A stretch of 64,000 nt of DNA from Anammoximicrobium sp964409865 (GCA_964409865.1 CAYPGE010000003.1:1-64000); one strand, 5' to 3'. Positions 44,619 to 54,177 are shown, counted from the first letter of the stretch. Program-made: numbers and translations. The notes: generated by a model from the sequence alone, not told the origin.

Positions 44619-47555
44619 TTACTCGGCGAAACGTCTCAGGAACCCGCGGGCGCGTTCGCGTTTCTTGGGAGGCAGCGCGGGGTCGGTCTTGTCGAGGGCT
44701 TGCTGGAAGCAGGCGGCCGCTTCGCGGTGGCGGCCCAGGTGGTGGAAAACCACGCCACGGTTGTAATGCAACCAGGCGTTGCCGGGGGCGTCTCGGAGCG
44801 AGCGGTCGAAGTCCCGCAGGGCCTCCTCCAACCGTCCCAAGCCTGCCAGCGCCAGAGCGCGGCCGTTGTACGCATAGGCCAGGCCGGTCTTGCTGCCGCG
44901 CTTCCGGCCCAAAGCGATGGCCCGTCCCAGGTCGGTCAGGGCCAGGTCGAATTCGCCCAGTTCGGCGTACACCTGGCCGCGCCCGGCGAGCGCGTGGAAA
45001 TCGTCTTCGTTCTCCGCGATCAGCCGGGTGAAGTCGTCGATGGCTTCCACTGACTGTTCTGAATACCAGTACGCTCCGGCGCGGATCGCGTAGGCCGGCA
45101 GGCACTCTTCGTCCATCTCGATCGCCTCCGTGGCGCGGCTGACGGCCTCGTCGAACTCCTCGCGACGGCCATGGTAGGCCGCCTCCAGGAGCAGTCGCTC
45201 GATGGCAAACGCCTCGGCCATGCCCGGTTCACAGACGATGGCCTGCTGGAAATCGGCGTCCGCCTTGTCTTGCTCGCCTTTCTGAATCCAGACGCTGCCG
45301 CGGCTGCTGTAAGCGGCGGCCAGATCCGGAACCAGATCGATCAGGCGGTCGAAATCCCGCAGCGCTTCGTCATAGTTGCCCTGCTGCAAGTGCAGCCGCC
45401 CGCGGTGAAACCAGGCCGGCGCGAGGTCGGGCTGCAAGCGCAGCGCTTCGCTCAGATCGGCCAGCGCCGCATCGTACTCCTCCCGCCGCATCCGCAGCCA
45501 GGCGCGTTCCACGTAGGCCCCCGCAATCTCGGGGGCGATCCGCACCGCGGCCGCGAAATCCTCCAGCGCTTTCTCGTCCTCCTGCTGGTCCGCCCAGGCC
45601 AGAGCGCGATTCAGATGCGCGAAGACCAGTTGCGGATCCAACTGCAACGCCCGGCTGTACTCGCGCACCGCCCCCTCGTTGTCGCCGCGGGCGCGGCAGA
45701 TGTTGCCCCGATTGGCATAGGGCAAGGCCCAGTCCGGCTGCATCTGGACCGCCGCCTCGAAGTCCTCCGCCGCCTCGTCCACGTCACCCAGTTTCAGGCG
45801 GATGGTCCCGCGCAGGTTGCAGGCCACTGCGTCCTGCGGGTCCAGTTCCAGTGCGGCGTCACAGTCGCTGAGCGCCTCGTCGGCGTTCCCGAGATCCTCG
45901 TGGGCAAAGGCTCGGGCCACGTACACGTCGTCCGACGCCGCGTCGTGCTCGATCGCCGCTGTACAGTCCTCGACCGCGCCGGCCGAGTCGCCCAGTCGCT
46001 GGCGGGCGATGCCCCGCAACGCGTGCGCTTCGCCGGATTCCGGTTCGCGGGCCAGCACGAAGCCGCAATCCGCCGCGGCGCCGGAGAAATCCCCCGCGCC
46101 CAGGCGGACCTCCGCCCGATAGAGGTGATAGCCGGCGTGGTCCGGCTGGATCTCGATCGCGTTGTCGAAATCGGCCAGCATGGCCCGAATCACCTCGTCG
46201 CTCGGCGTGGCAGACGCCCGCCGCCTGGCTAACGCCCGCCAGGCGTGAGCGGCATCGTGATTGGGGTCCAAGCGCAGCGCCTGCGTCAGCGCCTCGACGG
46301 CCCGCGGATAATCCCCCCGCGCAATCAATACCCGCCCGCGCTGGAGTTGCAGCGACGGATTGCGCCGATCGCGATCGATGGCCGCATCAAAGTCGGCCAA
46401 AGCCTGGTCCCAGGCGCCCAACTGCAGGTAGATCATGCCGCGGCCCGCCAGCGCGGCGACGTGGGCCGGGTCCAACTGCAAAGCGGCGGTCAGATCTTTC
46501 AAGCCCTGCTGCTGGTTGCCGGCCGCACAGCAGGCCATCGCGCGGCGAGAGTAGATCTCCGCCTGGGCGGGCCGCAAGGCAAGCCACGCCGTATAGTCCT
46601 CGATCGCGCGATCGTATTCTTCCCGCTGCTCGAACAGTTCCGCCCGCAGGCCGTACAGCGGGGCATACCGCGGGTACCGCGCGATCAAGGCGGTCAGCTC
46701 CTCCAGCGTGTAGCCGCGGGCCGGATCGGCCGGATCGGGAATCGGCGGCCGCGTTTCCGGCGGCGCGACGGCCGGATCCGGAGTCGCCACGCGGGGCTCC
46801 GCCGCCGGCCGCCTGCTCGTACCGCCCAGCCAGCGTGCCGCGCGCCGCAAGAAAGAAAGCAGGACGCCGGCCGCTTTCCCACGGCTGGCCGCAGCGCCCC
46901 CGCTGGAACCACGCCTGTCAGGCGCCAGTCCTGCCGCCTCCATCAGCAATTTGTCGAACGATCCGGCGCGTCGGGTGAACTGCCGAGAAAAGGGAAACAA
47001 GAACGGTGGATGCCGATCGTTAGCACCGCCCCAGAGCATCGTGCGGCAGCAAAAACTCACCGGCCCGCCCTCGACCGGCGGCTGGCGCAACTCCTCCAGC
47101 TCCATCCGCAATTCGGCCACGACGTGCGGCGGCAGCGTCTCTGGGTGAATCTGCAGATCGATCAGACGCCGGTCGCCGGGGAACATGGCATAGCCGATCT
47201 GGACGTCGACGCCCTGCTGGGCTTCGGTCTTGCGGACGAAGGACTTCAGCGTCCGATCGAAAGCCGCCACGAAGTGGACGAAGGCCTCCTGATGCACGCG
47301 CTGCGCGATGACATGGTCGGGCGCCAGGATCATGAAAAACTCGCGCGGCACGTCGTCGCCCGCCGCATCTGCGGTCGCCGCAGGTTGGCGGTATTCCTCG
47401 GCCAAACACATCTGGCCCGCGTCCGCCGCCTTGCGCAATTCCGACAGCGGCGGCACGGTGAGCGTCCGGCCGCACGAACAAGGCAGTTGCGTGCCGGCTC
47501 GTCCCGCCGGGACATCAAACGTCTGACCACACACACATCGGATGGAAAAAGCCAT
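44619..47555 (-). CDS. Zinc-ribbon plus TPR-repeat protein (978 aa)
   Basis: The N-terminus MAFSIRCVCGQTFDVPAG and QLPCSCGRTL supplies two CxC pairs, a probable zinc ribbon as often seen at the start of planctomycete cytoplasmic proteins. Residues about 60-220 are a unique domain with no recognised relative. From about 285 to 960 the protein is a long TPR superhelix of some nineteen or twenty 34-residue repeats, with the W/G/Y/A/P pattern visible in units such as AWDQALADFDAAIDRDRRNPS and EYDAALADLSEALRLQPDLA. TPR arrays bind other proteins; the partner is unknown. A GAGG lies before the ATG and a TTGAAA-18-TATAAT promoter lies 145 bp upstream. Confidence 0.85.
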   Translation of the reverse strand: MAFSIRCVCGQTFDVPAGRAGTQLPCSCGRTLTVPPLSELRKAADAGQMCLAEEYRQPAATADAAGDDVPREFFMILAPDHVIAQRVHQEAFVHFVAAFDRTLKSFVRKTEAQQGVDVQIGYAMFPGDRRLIDLQIHPETLPPHVVAELRMELEELRQPPVEGGPVSFCCRTMLWGGANDRHPPFLFPFSRQFTRRAGSFDKLLMEAAGLAPDRRGSSGGAAASRGKAAGVLLSFLRRAARWLGGTSRRPAAEPRVATPDPAVAPPETRPPIPDPADPARGYTLEELTALIARYPRYAPLYGLRAELFEQREEYDRAIEDYTAWLALRPAQAEIYSRRAMACCAAGNQQQGLKDLTAALQLDPAHVAALAGRGMIYLQLGAWDQALADFDAAIDRDRRNPSLQLQRGRVLIARGDYPRAVEALTQALRLDPNHDAAHAWRALARRRASATPSDEVIRAMLADFDNAIEIQPDHAGYHLYRAEVRLGAGDFSGAAADCGFVLAREPESGEAHALRGIARQRLGDSAGAVEDCTAAIEHDAASDDVYVARAFAHEDLGNADEALSDCDAALELDPQDAVACNLRGTIRLKLGDVDEAAEDFEAAVQMQPDWALPYANRGNICRARGDNEGAVREYSRALQLDPQLVFAHLNRALAWADQQEDEKALEDFAAAVRIAPEIAGAYVERAWLRMRREEYDAALADLSEALRLQPDLAPAWFHRGRLHLQQGNYDEALRDFDRLIDLVPDLAAAYSSRGSVWIQKGEQDKADADFQQAIVCEPGMAEAFAIERLLLEAAYHGRREEFDEAVSRATEAIEMDEECLPAYAIRAGAYWYSEQSVEAIDDFTRLIAENEDDFHALAGRGQVYAELGEFDLALTDLGRAIALGRKRGSKTGLAYAYNGRALALAGLGRLEEALRDFDRSLRDAPGNAWLHYNRGVVFHHLGRHREAAACFQQALDKTDPALPPKKRERARGFLRRFAE

Positions 47556-47699
47556 GCTCGCCTCAGTGCGGTGTACGATTCAGGGGCGTGAAGGCCAACC
47601 ACATTTCGATGTTCCGCCTTTTCCCAACTTCCTGGCCTCCTGCGCGGCAGCCCCCACCGATCCGGGCCCGCGTCGATCGTGCACTCGCGCACCTCTAGG

Positions 47700-47729
47700 A
47701 TTATACGCCTTCTGACCCCTCCGTTTCAA
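47700..47729 (-). promoter_or_regulatory. Sigma-70-type promoter of the TPR gene
   Basis: On the minus strand TTGAAA (47724-47729) and TATAAT (47700-47705) are separated by 18 bp. The -10 is a perfect match and the -35 has 5 of 6 bases. The leader to the ATG at 47555 would be about 138 nt. Confidence 0.62.
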
Positions 47730-47755
47730 TTGGCCGGCAAAATCAGTAACGACGC

Positions 47756-47792
47756 TAAACTGCGCTCCTCGCGTCTCGCGTTACGCAGTTTA
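47756..47792. repeat. Perfect 9-bp inverted repeat, possible operator
   Basis: TAAACTGCG (47756-47764) and CGCAGTTTA (47784-47792) flank a 19-bp spacer rich in CG steps. It lies just upstream of the TPR promoter -35 and about 100 bp before the divergent small gene, a suitable position for a regulator of either. Confidence 0.5.
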
Positions 47793-47891
47793 CGCCACTG
47801 GCAAAACTGGACGAGCACCTTCTATCGTTCAAGATTTCTAAGACCATCGCACGGTCCAGCGTCTTGGTTCGAATTGTTTGAGGAGACAATC

Positions 47892-48161
47892 ATGAGAAAG
47901 TGGACATTCGCCTTGTTCGTGCTCGCCGGATTGAGCTGCTGTTGCCCGACCGCCACGGCTTTCGAGCCCGGTTGGTCTGGCAACATCATTGCGTTTGGAC
48001 AGGAGCGTGCCCGGATCGAATCGACGCCGATCATCTACCGGAACTACCGGCCCTTGCACTTCTACGGGAACACGGTCCGGCGCCGCTATTACCACGGCAC
48101 AACGCTGCCCCGCTCCGGCAACGTCCTCCGCAGTTCGGGTGCAGTCGTCAGGGCTCGCTAG
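47892..48161 (+). CDS. Small secreted Arg/Tyr-rich protein (89 aa)
   Basis: ATG at 47892 follows AGGAG at 47881-47885, which decides the start over the open frame from 47679. Residues 1-23 are a clear signal peptide (KWTFALFVLAGLSCC, cleavage after TATA). The mature part of about 65 aa is basic and rich in Arg and Tyr (IIYRNYRPLHFYGN, VRRRYYHGTTLPRSG) and contains no cysteine. No family is recognised. The cysteines in the signal region (SCCCPTATA) make a lipoprotein possible, but the lipobox is poor. It is convergent with the methyltransferase gene, 19 bp away. Confidence 0.7.
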   Translation: MRKWTFALFVLAGLSCCCPTATAFEPGWSGNIIAFGQERARIESTPIIYRNYRPLHFYGNTVRRRYYHGTTLPRSGNVLRSSGAVVRAR

Positions 48162-48180
48162 AAATCGTCAAGCCCGGCCA

Positions 48181-51081
48181 TCACACTTCAGCACGCACGA
48201 ACGCAGCGGGCCACCCGCCCGCCGCTTGGACCGCTGCGTCGATTTCGATCATGATGCGCGTCGTGTCGCAGATGGCGGACACGATGCGGATGTACGTCGC
48301 CAGATCGGCGTCGGCCAGCGTCCGGCCACGTCGGTCCTTGAGCCACTTCTTGCACACCTGGTGGCCGCCGACGTGGAAGTTCCAGATTTCCTGGGGCACT
48401 GGTTCCAGCCAGACGCCTGGCGCGATGCCAATCCTCTCGCACTGATACGTGGGAAAGCCGTTTCGCACCAGCGGCATGCCGTGAATGGACCAGGAAGGGG
48501 CGATTTCGGCTCGCGGGGAGCCGCCTCCTCCGGATTCGTATCTGCCGCCGGTCAACCGGGTGTCCGCAATGCACAACAGATGCCGCTCGGCCAATCGCGC
48601 CCCCCAGCGGGCAAGGTCACGGAACAGTCCGGGCCGGCGCGGCAGCAAGACGCGCGGGAAATCGCTCCACAGTTGCTCCGCGTACCGCCGGCGATAGGTC
48701 GGCGAGAAGAACAGGGCGTAACAGTAGTGCATCACTTCCAGGGGCCCAAACGCATCTTCCTCGGCAGTGCCGTGCGGTTGCCAGCGGAGGCCAAGTTGGC
48801 CGGCCAGTCGTGCCACGGCGGACTCGTCGAGATTGACACGGTAGGGCGTTGAAGCGTCGGCGCCGACGGACTCCAGATACAGCGGAAATACGGACTCGCT
48901 GCCGCGATTATCGGAACGGATCAGGCCGTCCAACATCAGTTGATTGGTGATCCAGAAGTAGTTGCACGGCTGCGTCGGCAACATCTGGCGGCGGGCGACG
49001 AGCGCCACATTGCCGGCCCGCATCAGATAGGGGATGACCGCGCCCCGCGGCCAGTCGATCATCCCTTCCGACCAGTACACGAAACGTTCGTCGAAGGGCC
49101 GATACCAGCACGGCCGGATGTGCTCCTGCCATCTCGGATCGGCGGCCGTGCGACGGCGAGCCTCGGCAAGCTTCCAGCCGCGTGTGTCGCCCGGCGGATA
49201 GCGGGCCGACCGGGTGTTCGCAAAGTAGCGCCGCCGGATCTCGTCGTCGGGAACATCCAAATCCCGGAATTCGGCGAGCCGTTCCAGCAGTTCTTCCCGC
49301 GTGAATGCGACGACAAAACCATCGCGGGCGGTCACCGGCGCCGTCACGTTCACGGGCATCAAATCGGGCAGCCTGGGTGCGGCGCCGTACTCGCTCGCCG
49401 GCGTCCCGGCTCGCGGCACAAAGAAGTAATTCGGACCAGCGGGGTGCATGGACTGCAGGTTGAATTTTGCGCCGGCGTCACGCGCTCCAAGTTCCCGGGC
49501 CGCCTCCTCCAGCGTTCTTAATTTTTGCTCTGCGTCCCCCCACAACTCCCCATGCATCCGCTGGCTGGCGACCACCTCGCCGGGCGGTCGCCGCAGCAGC
49601 CCGATCGCGGTCCCCTGCTCGATCCTGAACACGTTCTCATCGAGTCGGCCGTCCGGTGACTGTTCTCGTTTCTTGCGGTTGCCGTGCAGGTCGATCACCG
49701 TGATGCGGGGAAAGGTGCCCAGCAGTTGCTGCCGGACACCACGAAACGTGGGGTTGTCGAGGTACCCGTGGTTGGTGACGAAGCCCACGATGCCGCAGCC
49801 CGCGCGTTCGATTTTCCAGTGGGCATAGCGCAGGAACTTGACGTAGTCGTCCTGCAGCCAGGTCTTTCGCTCACCCAGGGGCCGCGCGTCAACTTCAAAA
49901 TAGTTGCACCACTCGTTCCGACCGCCTTCTTGGCCGCGGAGCAGATCTACGATCCAGCGGCCTTGCTGTTGCGAGATCCCGGAGAACGGCGGGTTGCCAA
50001 CGATCACGGTGAACGGGGCCCGCGCGCTGAGGTGTCGGCCCACCGCCGCGGCCTGGAGAAGTGGATTTTGGTTTCCCTCGGCGGCTGGAAGCGAACGCTG
50101 CCTCGTCGCGGGTCCCGCCAGCGTATTGGCCAGGTGGATTTCGAGCCGCGAAGGACGCGTGAACGAAAATCCGGTCTCAGCCAGCGTGGCAACCAGCTTC
50201 AGGGTGGCGACGACACAGGCGGGCAGCATCAATTCCAGACCGGCCAATCGCGGCAGCAGGCTGCCGGCCACGTATTGGTCCCAGCGACACGAAACTCGAC
50301 CGGGGGCGCCTCCGTCCGCGGTCCACTTCGCCGTCAAGCGGGCGTGGACCAGCTTGACGGCTTCGGCCAAGAAGACACCCGTCCCCAAGGCCGGATCGAG
50401 GATGCTGACAAAGCCGTCCCCAGGCCGAACCGCTGCGGGCGGCGACGGGGCTGAGAAACGTTGCGCCATTTCCTCCCAAGTGACCTCGTCAGCCAGGCCG
50501 TCCGTCAGATCAAACTCCTGGACCAGGTAACGGTCTACTTGGCTCAAGATGTAGCGAGCCATCGCTGGCGGCGTGTAAAAGACGCCGTGGCGCTTTCTGC
50601 GATGCCGGTCATAACGGGCCAAAAAAGCCTCGTAAAAGGCCAGCATCGGGTCCGGCTCCTGCGGGGCCCCAGTGGCTGCCGTTGGTATCGATCCGCCTGC
50701 TCGCGATACCGTGAATGCTTCCTCGACGATCGCCTTCCACAGCGGATTGGTATGTTCTACAGTCCACGCCCGCACGCGGTCATCCTGGAACAGAGGGCCG
50801 GCGAGAGCGATGGCGGCTGCGCCGCAAATCAAGGATTGGGCGTAAGAATCGGCAAACTCGTCATCCGGCAGGTCCGTGTCGGTGGCGGCGCTGATCGCCG
50901 CCGCCAGCGACCGCCAGTGATCTTGTTCGGCGGTGGAACGGAATCGCTGCAACACCAGCGGTTGCAACTCGGCCGCCCACTGGACCGCGCGTTCTACAGA
51001 GGAATGTCCGTTGCGAGTCACGTGGCAACATGCTGCTGCGAGGGACGGAAGGAAGCCCGCGGCGGACGCCGCGCAGGCCAA
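48181..51081 (-). CDS. Type ISP-like N6-adenine DNA methyltransferase
   Basis: A 966-aa protein. Residues 1-200 are helical without a nuclease motif. HGVFYTPPAMARYIL opens the methyltransferase domain; motif I is DPALGTGVFLAEAV (about 225) and motif IV is NPPFSG (about 362), the NPPF signature of N6-adenine methylases. Later come VGFVTNHGYLDNPTFRG and a C-terminal target-recognition region resembling type ISP specificity domains (YRPFDERFVYWSEG, NVALVARRQML, WITNQLMLDG). Classical type ISP enzymes (LlaBIII) also carry an N-terminal nuclease and a helicase; neither is here or next door, so this may act alone. The frame begins with TTG at 51081; GTG at 51021 is an alternative, and no strong ribosome site is seen. 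Confidence 0.8.
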   Translation of the reverse strand: MACAASAAGFLPSLAAACCHVTRNGHSSVERAVQWAAELQPLVLQRFRSTAEQDHWRSLAAAISAATDTDLPDDEFADSYAQSLICGAAAIALAGPLFQDDRVRAWTVEHTNPLWKAIVEEAFTVSRAGGSIPTAATGAPQEPDPMLAFYEAFLARYDRHRRKRHGVFYTPPAMARYILSQVDRYLVQEFDLTDGLADEVTWEEMAQRFSAPSPPAAVRPGDGFVSILDPALGTGVFLAEAVKLVHARLTAKWTADGGAPGRVSCRWDQYVAGSLLPRLAGLELMLPACVVATLKLVATLAETGFSFTRPSRLEIHLANTLAGPATRQRSLPAAEGNQNPLLQAAAVGRHLSARAPFTVIVGNPPFSGISQQQGRWIVDLLRGQEGGRNEWCNYFEVDARPLGERKTWLQDDYVKFLRYAHWKIERAGCGIVGFVTNHGYLDNPTFRGVRQQLLGTFPRITVIDLHGNRKKREQSPDGRLDENVFRIEQGTAIGLLRRPPGEVVASQRMHGELWGDAEQKLRTLEEAARELGARDAGAKFNLQSMHPAGPNYFFVPRAGTPASEYGAAPRLPDLMPVNVTAPVTARDGFVVAFTREELLERLAEFRDLDVPDDEIRRRYFANTRSARYPPGDTRGWKLAEARRRTAADPRWQEHIRPCWYRPFDERFVYWSEGMIDWPRGAVIPYLMRAGNVALVARRQMLPTQPCNYFWITNQLMLDGLIRSDNRGSESVFPLYLESVGADASTPYRVNLDESAVARLAGQLGLRWQPHGTAEEDAFGPLEVMHYCYALFFSPTYRRRYAEQLWSDFPRVLLPRRPGLFRDLARWGARLAERHLLCIADTRLTGGRYESGGGGSPRAEIAPSWSIHGMPLVRNGFPTYQCERIGIAPGVWLEPVPQEIWNFHVGGHQVCKKWLKDRRGRTLADADLATYIRIVSAICDTTRIMIEIDAAVQAAGGWPAAFVRAEV

Positions 51082-51284
51082 GCACCTGTCCAGGCGAACC
51101 CGAATCGAGGCGGATTATAGTCCGCTGCAGGCCGGCCGGAAAAGCGGTTCTCCGAGCGGGCTGTTGATTTTGGTCTGCGCGTGGTTTCCAATGGACGCAG
51201 CCATCGGGAACCTCCGCCCAGGGAATCGAGATCGAACCATCTCCCGGCGGTGCGTCCGGATGGGCTGTCCAGGAGACCTTGGCA

Positions 51285-52274
51285 ATGAAAAGCAACACCC
51301 GCACTCATTCTGAAGTTGTCCGGCCGAAAGAAGCCGGGCATTCCGGCAACATGACCCGACGTGAAGCCTTGAGCGCCGTGGCGGGCGCGGCAGCGTTGGC
51401 CGCGGCCTCGCACGCCGCTTCCGGCGACACCGCGTGGATCGACGCCCACTCGCACATCTGGCCGCCGGAAACCGACCGGTTTCCGCTGGCTGCGGGGCTG
51501 ACCAAGAAAGACCTGCGGCCCCCCAGTTTCACGGACGACGAACTGATGGCCGTCGCGCGGCCCGAAGGCGTCGGGCGGGTCGTGCTGATTCAACATTCCG
51601 GCTATCACTTGTTCGACAATGCGTACCTGATCGACGCCGTCCGGCGTCATCCGGCCCGGTTCCGCCTGGTGGGCATGGTCGATGACCGGCAACCTCGGCC
51701 CGGCGCCGCAATGAAGCAACTGCTTGCGCAGGGGGCGACCGGTTTTCGCATCACGCCGTTCATTCGCAAGGACGATCCCGAACAGTGGCTTGATTCGCCC
51801 GGCATGCACGAGATGTGGAAAACCGGTGCGGAAACGCGGCAGGCGATGTGCTGCCTGATCGATCCCCGGCAACTGCCGGGCGTCGACACGATGTGCCAGC
51901 GATATCCCAACACGCCGGTCGTCATCGACCATTTCGCCCGCATCGGTGCCGACGGTCAGATGCGGGACAATGACCTTCAGCTCCTCGTCCGGCTGGCACG
52001 GCACAAACACACGAGCGTCAAGATCTCGGCCTTCTACGCCCTGGGGCAGAAGAAGCCGCCGCACCTGGAACTCGTGCCGATGGTCAGACGCCTGTACGAG
52101 ACCTTCGGCCCGCAGCGGCTGATGTGGGCCAGCGACTCGCCGTACCAGCTGCAAGGAGTCAACAGTTACCGGGCGTCCATCAGCCTGGTCCGAGACCGGC
52201 TGGATTTCGTCTCGGCCGCAGACCGGGCATGGCTGCTGTGCAAGACGGCAGAGAGCGTGTTCTTCTTCGCGTGA
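51285..52274 (+). CDS. Tat-exported amidohydrolase (TIM-barrel lactonase-like)
   Basis: A 329-aa protein; ATG 51285 lies 9 bp after AGGAG. The N-terminus has a twin-arginine signal (MTRREALSAVAGAAALAAAS, after about 24 residues). The metal-dependent amidohydrolase (Amidohydro_2) core follows: HxH in IDAHSHIWPPE, GVGRVVLIQHSGYH, VIDHFARIGADG, and the C-terminal Asp in LMWASDSPYQL. Relatives include L-fuconolactonase and 2-pyrone-4,6-dicarboxylate lactonase. A sugar-lactone substrate would fit the fucosidase encoded 5 kb away, but that link is inference. Export through Tat implies folding with its metal in the cytoplasm. Confidence 0.82.
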   Translation: MKSNTRTHSEVVRPKEAGHSGNMTRREALSAVAGAAALAAASHAASGDTAWIDAHSHIWPPETDRFPLAAGLTKKDLRPPSFTDDELMAVARPEGVGRVVLIQHSGYHLFDNAYLIDAVRRHPARFRLVGMVDDRQPRPGAAMKQLLAQGATGFRITPFIRKDDPEQWLDSPGMHEMWKTGAETRQAMCCLIDPRQLPGVDTMCQRYPNTPVVIDHFARIGADGQMRDNDLQLLVRLARHKHTSVKISAFYALGQKKPPHLELVPMVRRLYETFGPQRLMWASDSPYQLQGVNSYRASISLVRDRLDFVSAADRAWLLCKTAESVFFFA

Positions 52275-52373
52275 TCCGAGCGTGGCAGCGCAACTGTCCC
52301 GTGTTTCTGGCCGATCATCACACGGAGCGTGATGGCTACTCTGACGAGGCGACCGTTGTTTCTCGAACGCTGT

Positions 52374-53942
52374 TTAGTGTTTGAAGTGTCGGCGGCCCGT
52401 AAAGATCATGGGCAGGCCGCGCTGGTTGCAGGCGGCGATGACTTCCTCGTCGCGAACCGAGCCGCCGGGTTGGATCAGCGCCGTCACGCCGGCGCCCGCG
52501 GCGCGATCGATGGAATCGGGGAAGGGAAAGAAGGCGTCGGAGGCGAGGATGGAGCCCTGCGCGCGGCCGCCCGCTTTGCCGATCGCGATTTCCACGGAAT
52601 CCACGCGGCTCATCTGGCCCGCGCCCACGCCGACCAGCGCCTGGTCTTTGCAGAGCACGATGGCGTTGGATTTCACGTGGCGGCAGATGGCCCAGCCGAA
52701 ACGGAGGTCGTCCATCAGCCCGGCGGGCGGCTGCGTTTGCGTAACCACCTTCCAGTCCGCCTCCGGGTCGGGATCGACGTCGGACTCCTGGACCAGCATA
52801 CCACCGTCCAGGTACCGCAGGTGACGGCGCGACGGCGGGTCATCCAGTCGGCCCACCTGCATCAGCCGCACATTCTTTTTCCATTTGGGTTTGGTGGTCA
52901 GCACCCCCACGGCGGCGGCCTCGTAATCGGGGGCCACAATGGCTTCGACGAACAACCCCGGCGTGGAGAGCACTTCCGCGGTGGCGACGTCGACCGTGCG
53001 GTTGAAGCCCAGCACCGAGCCAAAAGCGCTCGCCGGGTCGCCGTCCAGCGCCCGCTGAGTGGCTGCCGCGAGCGTGTCCGCAACGGCGGCGCCGCAGGGA
53101 TTGTTGTGCTTGATCACCACCGCCGCCGGTGGGACGAACGAACGCACGATGGCCAGGGCGCTGTCCAGGTCCAACAGATTATTGTACGACAGCTCTTTGC
53201 CGTTCAATTGTCGCGCAGTCACCAGGCTGGGCCCCCGAGCGCCGACGGTGCGATACACGGCCGCCGTCTGGTGCGGGTTCTCCCCGTAGCGTAGTTCCGC
53301 TTTGCGCCGCAAGGTCAGATTCAACGTCGCCGGGAACCGGCCTGCCGCCGCCGCCCCGGCGAAGTAATCCGCAATCGTCCGGTCGTAAGCGGCGGTATGC
53401 GCGAACGCCTCCGCGGCCAGTCGCTGGCGGAGCGAGTCCGACACGCTGCCCGAATTGCTGATCTCCTGCAGCACGGCGGAATACTGTTCCGGGTTGGTGA
53501 CAATCGCGACGAACGCATGGTTCTTGGCCGCTGCGCGGACCAGGCTGGGACCGCCGATGTCGATCTGCTCGATGGCTTCCGCCATGCTCACTCCGGCACG
53601 GGAGACCGTGGCCTCGAAGGGATACAGATTCACGACGATCAACTCGAACGGCAAAATCCCGTGCTGTTGGAGCGCCTGCAGGTCCTCCTCGTGGTCCCGC
53701 CGGCAGAGAATGCCGCCGAACACCTTGGGATGCAGCGTCTTCAACCGGCCGTGCATCATTTCGGGAAATCCGGTGTAGGCGGAGATGTCCACGATTTGCA
53801 TGCCGGAGCTTTCCAAATGGCGCCGCGTGCCGCCGGTGCTGTAGATTTCCACTCCGCAGTCCGACAGGCCCCGCGCGAAGTCTGCCAGGCCGAGTTTGTC
53901 GCTGACGCTGATGATGGCACGTTTCACAGGAATGGCGTTCAT
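52374..53942 (-). CDS. purH: Bifunctional AICAR transformylase/IMP cyclohydrolase
   Basis: A 522-aa protein, the usual length for PurH, which catalyses the last two steps of de novo IMP synthesis. The N-terminal IMP cyclohydrolase (MGS-like) domain starts KRAIISVSDKLGLADFA and has STGGTRRHLE, GFPEMMHGRLKTLHPKVFGG and IDIGGPSLVRAAAKNH. The C-terminal formyltransferase part contains LRYGENPHQTAAVY, KELSYNNLLDLDSAL, the catalytic-lysine block VVIKHNNPCG, SDAFFPFPDSI and the closing TGRRHFKH. GAGGACGG precedes the ATG. It stands alone; no other pur gene is near. Confidence 0.97.
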   Translation of the reverse strand: MNAIPVKRAIISVSDKLGLADFARGLSDCGVEIYSTGGTRRHLESSGMQIVDISAYTGFPEMMHGRLKTLHPKVFGGILCRRDHEEDLQALQQHGILPFELIVVNLYPFEATVSRAGVSMAEAIEQIDIGGPSLVRAAAKNHAFVAIVTNPEQYSAVLQEISNSGSVSDSLRQRLAAEAFAHTAAYDRTIADYFAGAAAAGRFPATLNLTLRRKAELRYGENPHQTAAVYRTVGARGPSLVTARQLNGKELSYNNLLDLDSALAIVRSFVPPAAVVIKHNNPCGAAVADTLAAATQRALDGDPASAFGSVLGFNRTVDVATAEVLSTPGLFVEAIVAPDYEAAAVGVLTTKPKWKKNVRLMQVGRLDDPPSRRHLRYLDGGMLVQESDVDPDPEADWKVVTQTQPPAGLMDDLRFGWAICRHVKSNAIVLCKDQALVGVGAGQMSRVDSVEIAIGKAGGRAQGSILASDAFFPFPDSIDRAAGAGVTALIQPGGSVRDEEVIAACNQRGLPMIFTGRRHFKH

Positions 53943-54102
53943 CGTTTGGGTCCGTCCTCATGCAAAGGGTCGCGGAGACAGCCGGAAGGGAAAGTGTAAG
54001 CGTAGGTTTACGCGCAGACGGGTCTGCGGTCAAGCGGTGGGTGGGCGGAGAGAGGGACGAAGAGCGGGAACCGCGGAGATAGAGAGGCGGCGGCTGGCGG
54101 CA

Positions 54103-54140
54103 GAAAAAAAGCCCGGCTCTCCCCAAGAAAGCCGGGGCCT
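54103..54140 (-). terminator. Rho-independent terminator of the PQQ-propeller gene
   Basis: On the minus strand GCCCCGGCT and AGCCGGGC pair around an 11-nt loop (one extra base in the left arm) and a run of seven T follows. It lies about 40 bp after the stop at 54178. The remainder of 53943-54177 holds no gene. Confidence 0.88.
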
Positions 54141-54177
54141 CAAATGAATGTGCCTCGCGACGCGGCCGATCTCGCCT

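Larger units (their letters stand above)
47556..47891. other. Divergent intergenic region with promoter and inverted repeat
   Basis: This 336-bp region between the TPR gene and the 89-aa secreted peptide gene holds the TPR promoter (47700-47729), a perfect inverted repeat 26 bp beyond it (47756-47792) and AGGAG (47881-47885) before the small gene. No promoter for the small gene could be fixed. Confidence 0.6.

Noticed and set aside
45171..46232. 353-codon plus-strand frame opposite the TPR gene
   Set aside because: Antisense to well-formed TPR units; no recognisable protein features.
51018..52154. 378-codon minus-strand frame opposite the amidohydrolase
   Set aside because: The plus frame has Tat signal, metal ligands and a ribosome site; the minus frame has none.
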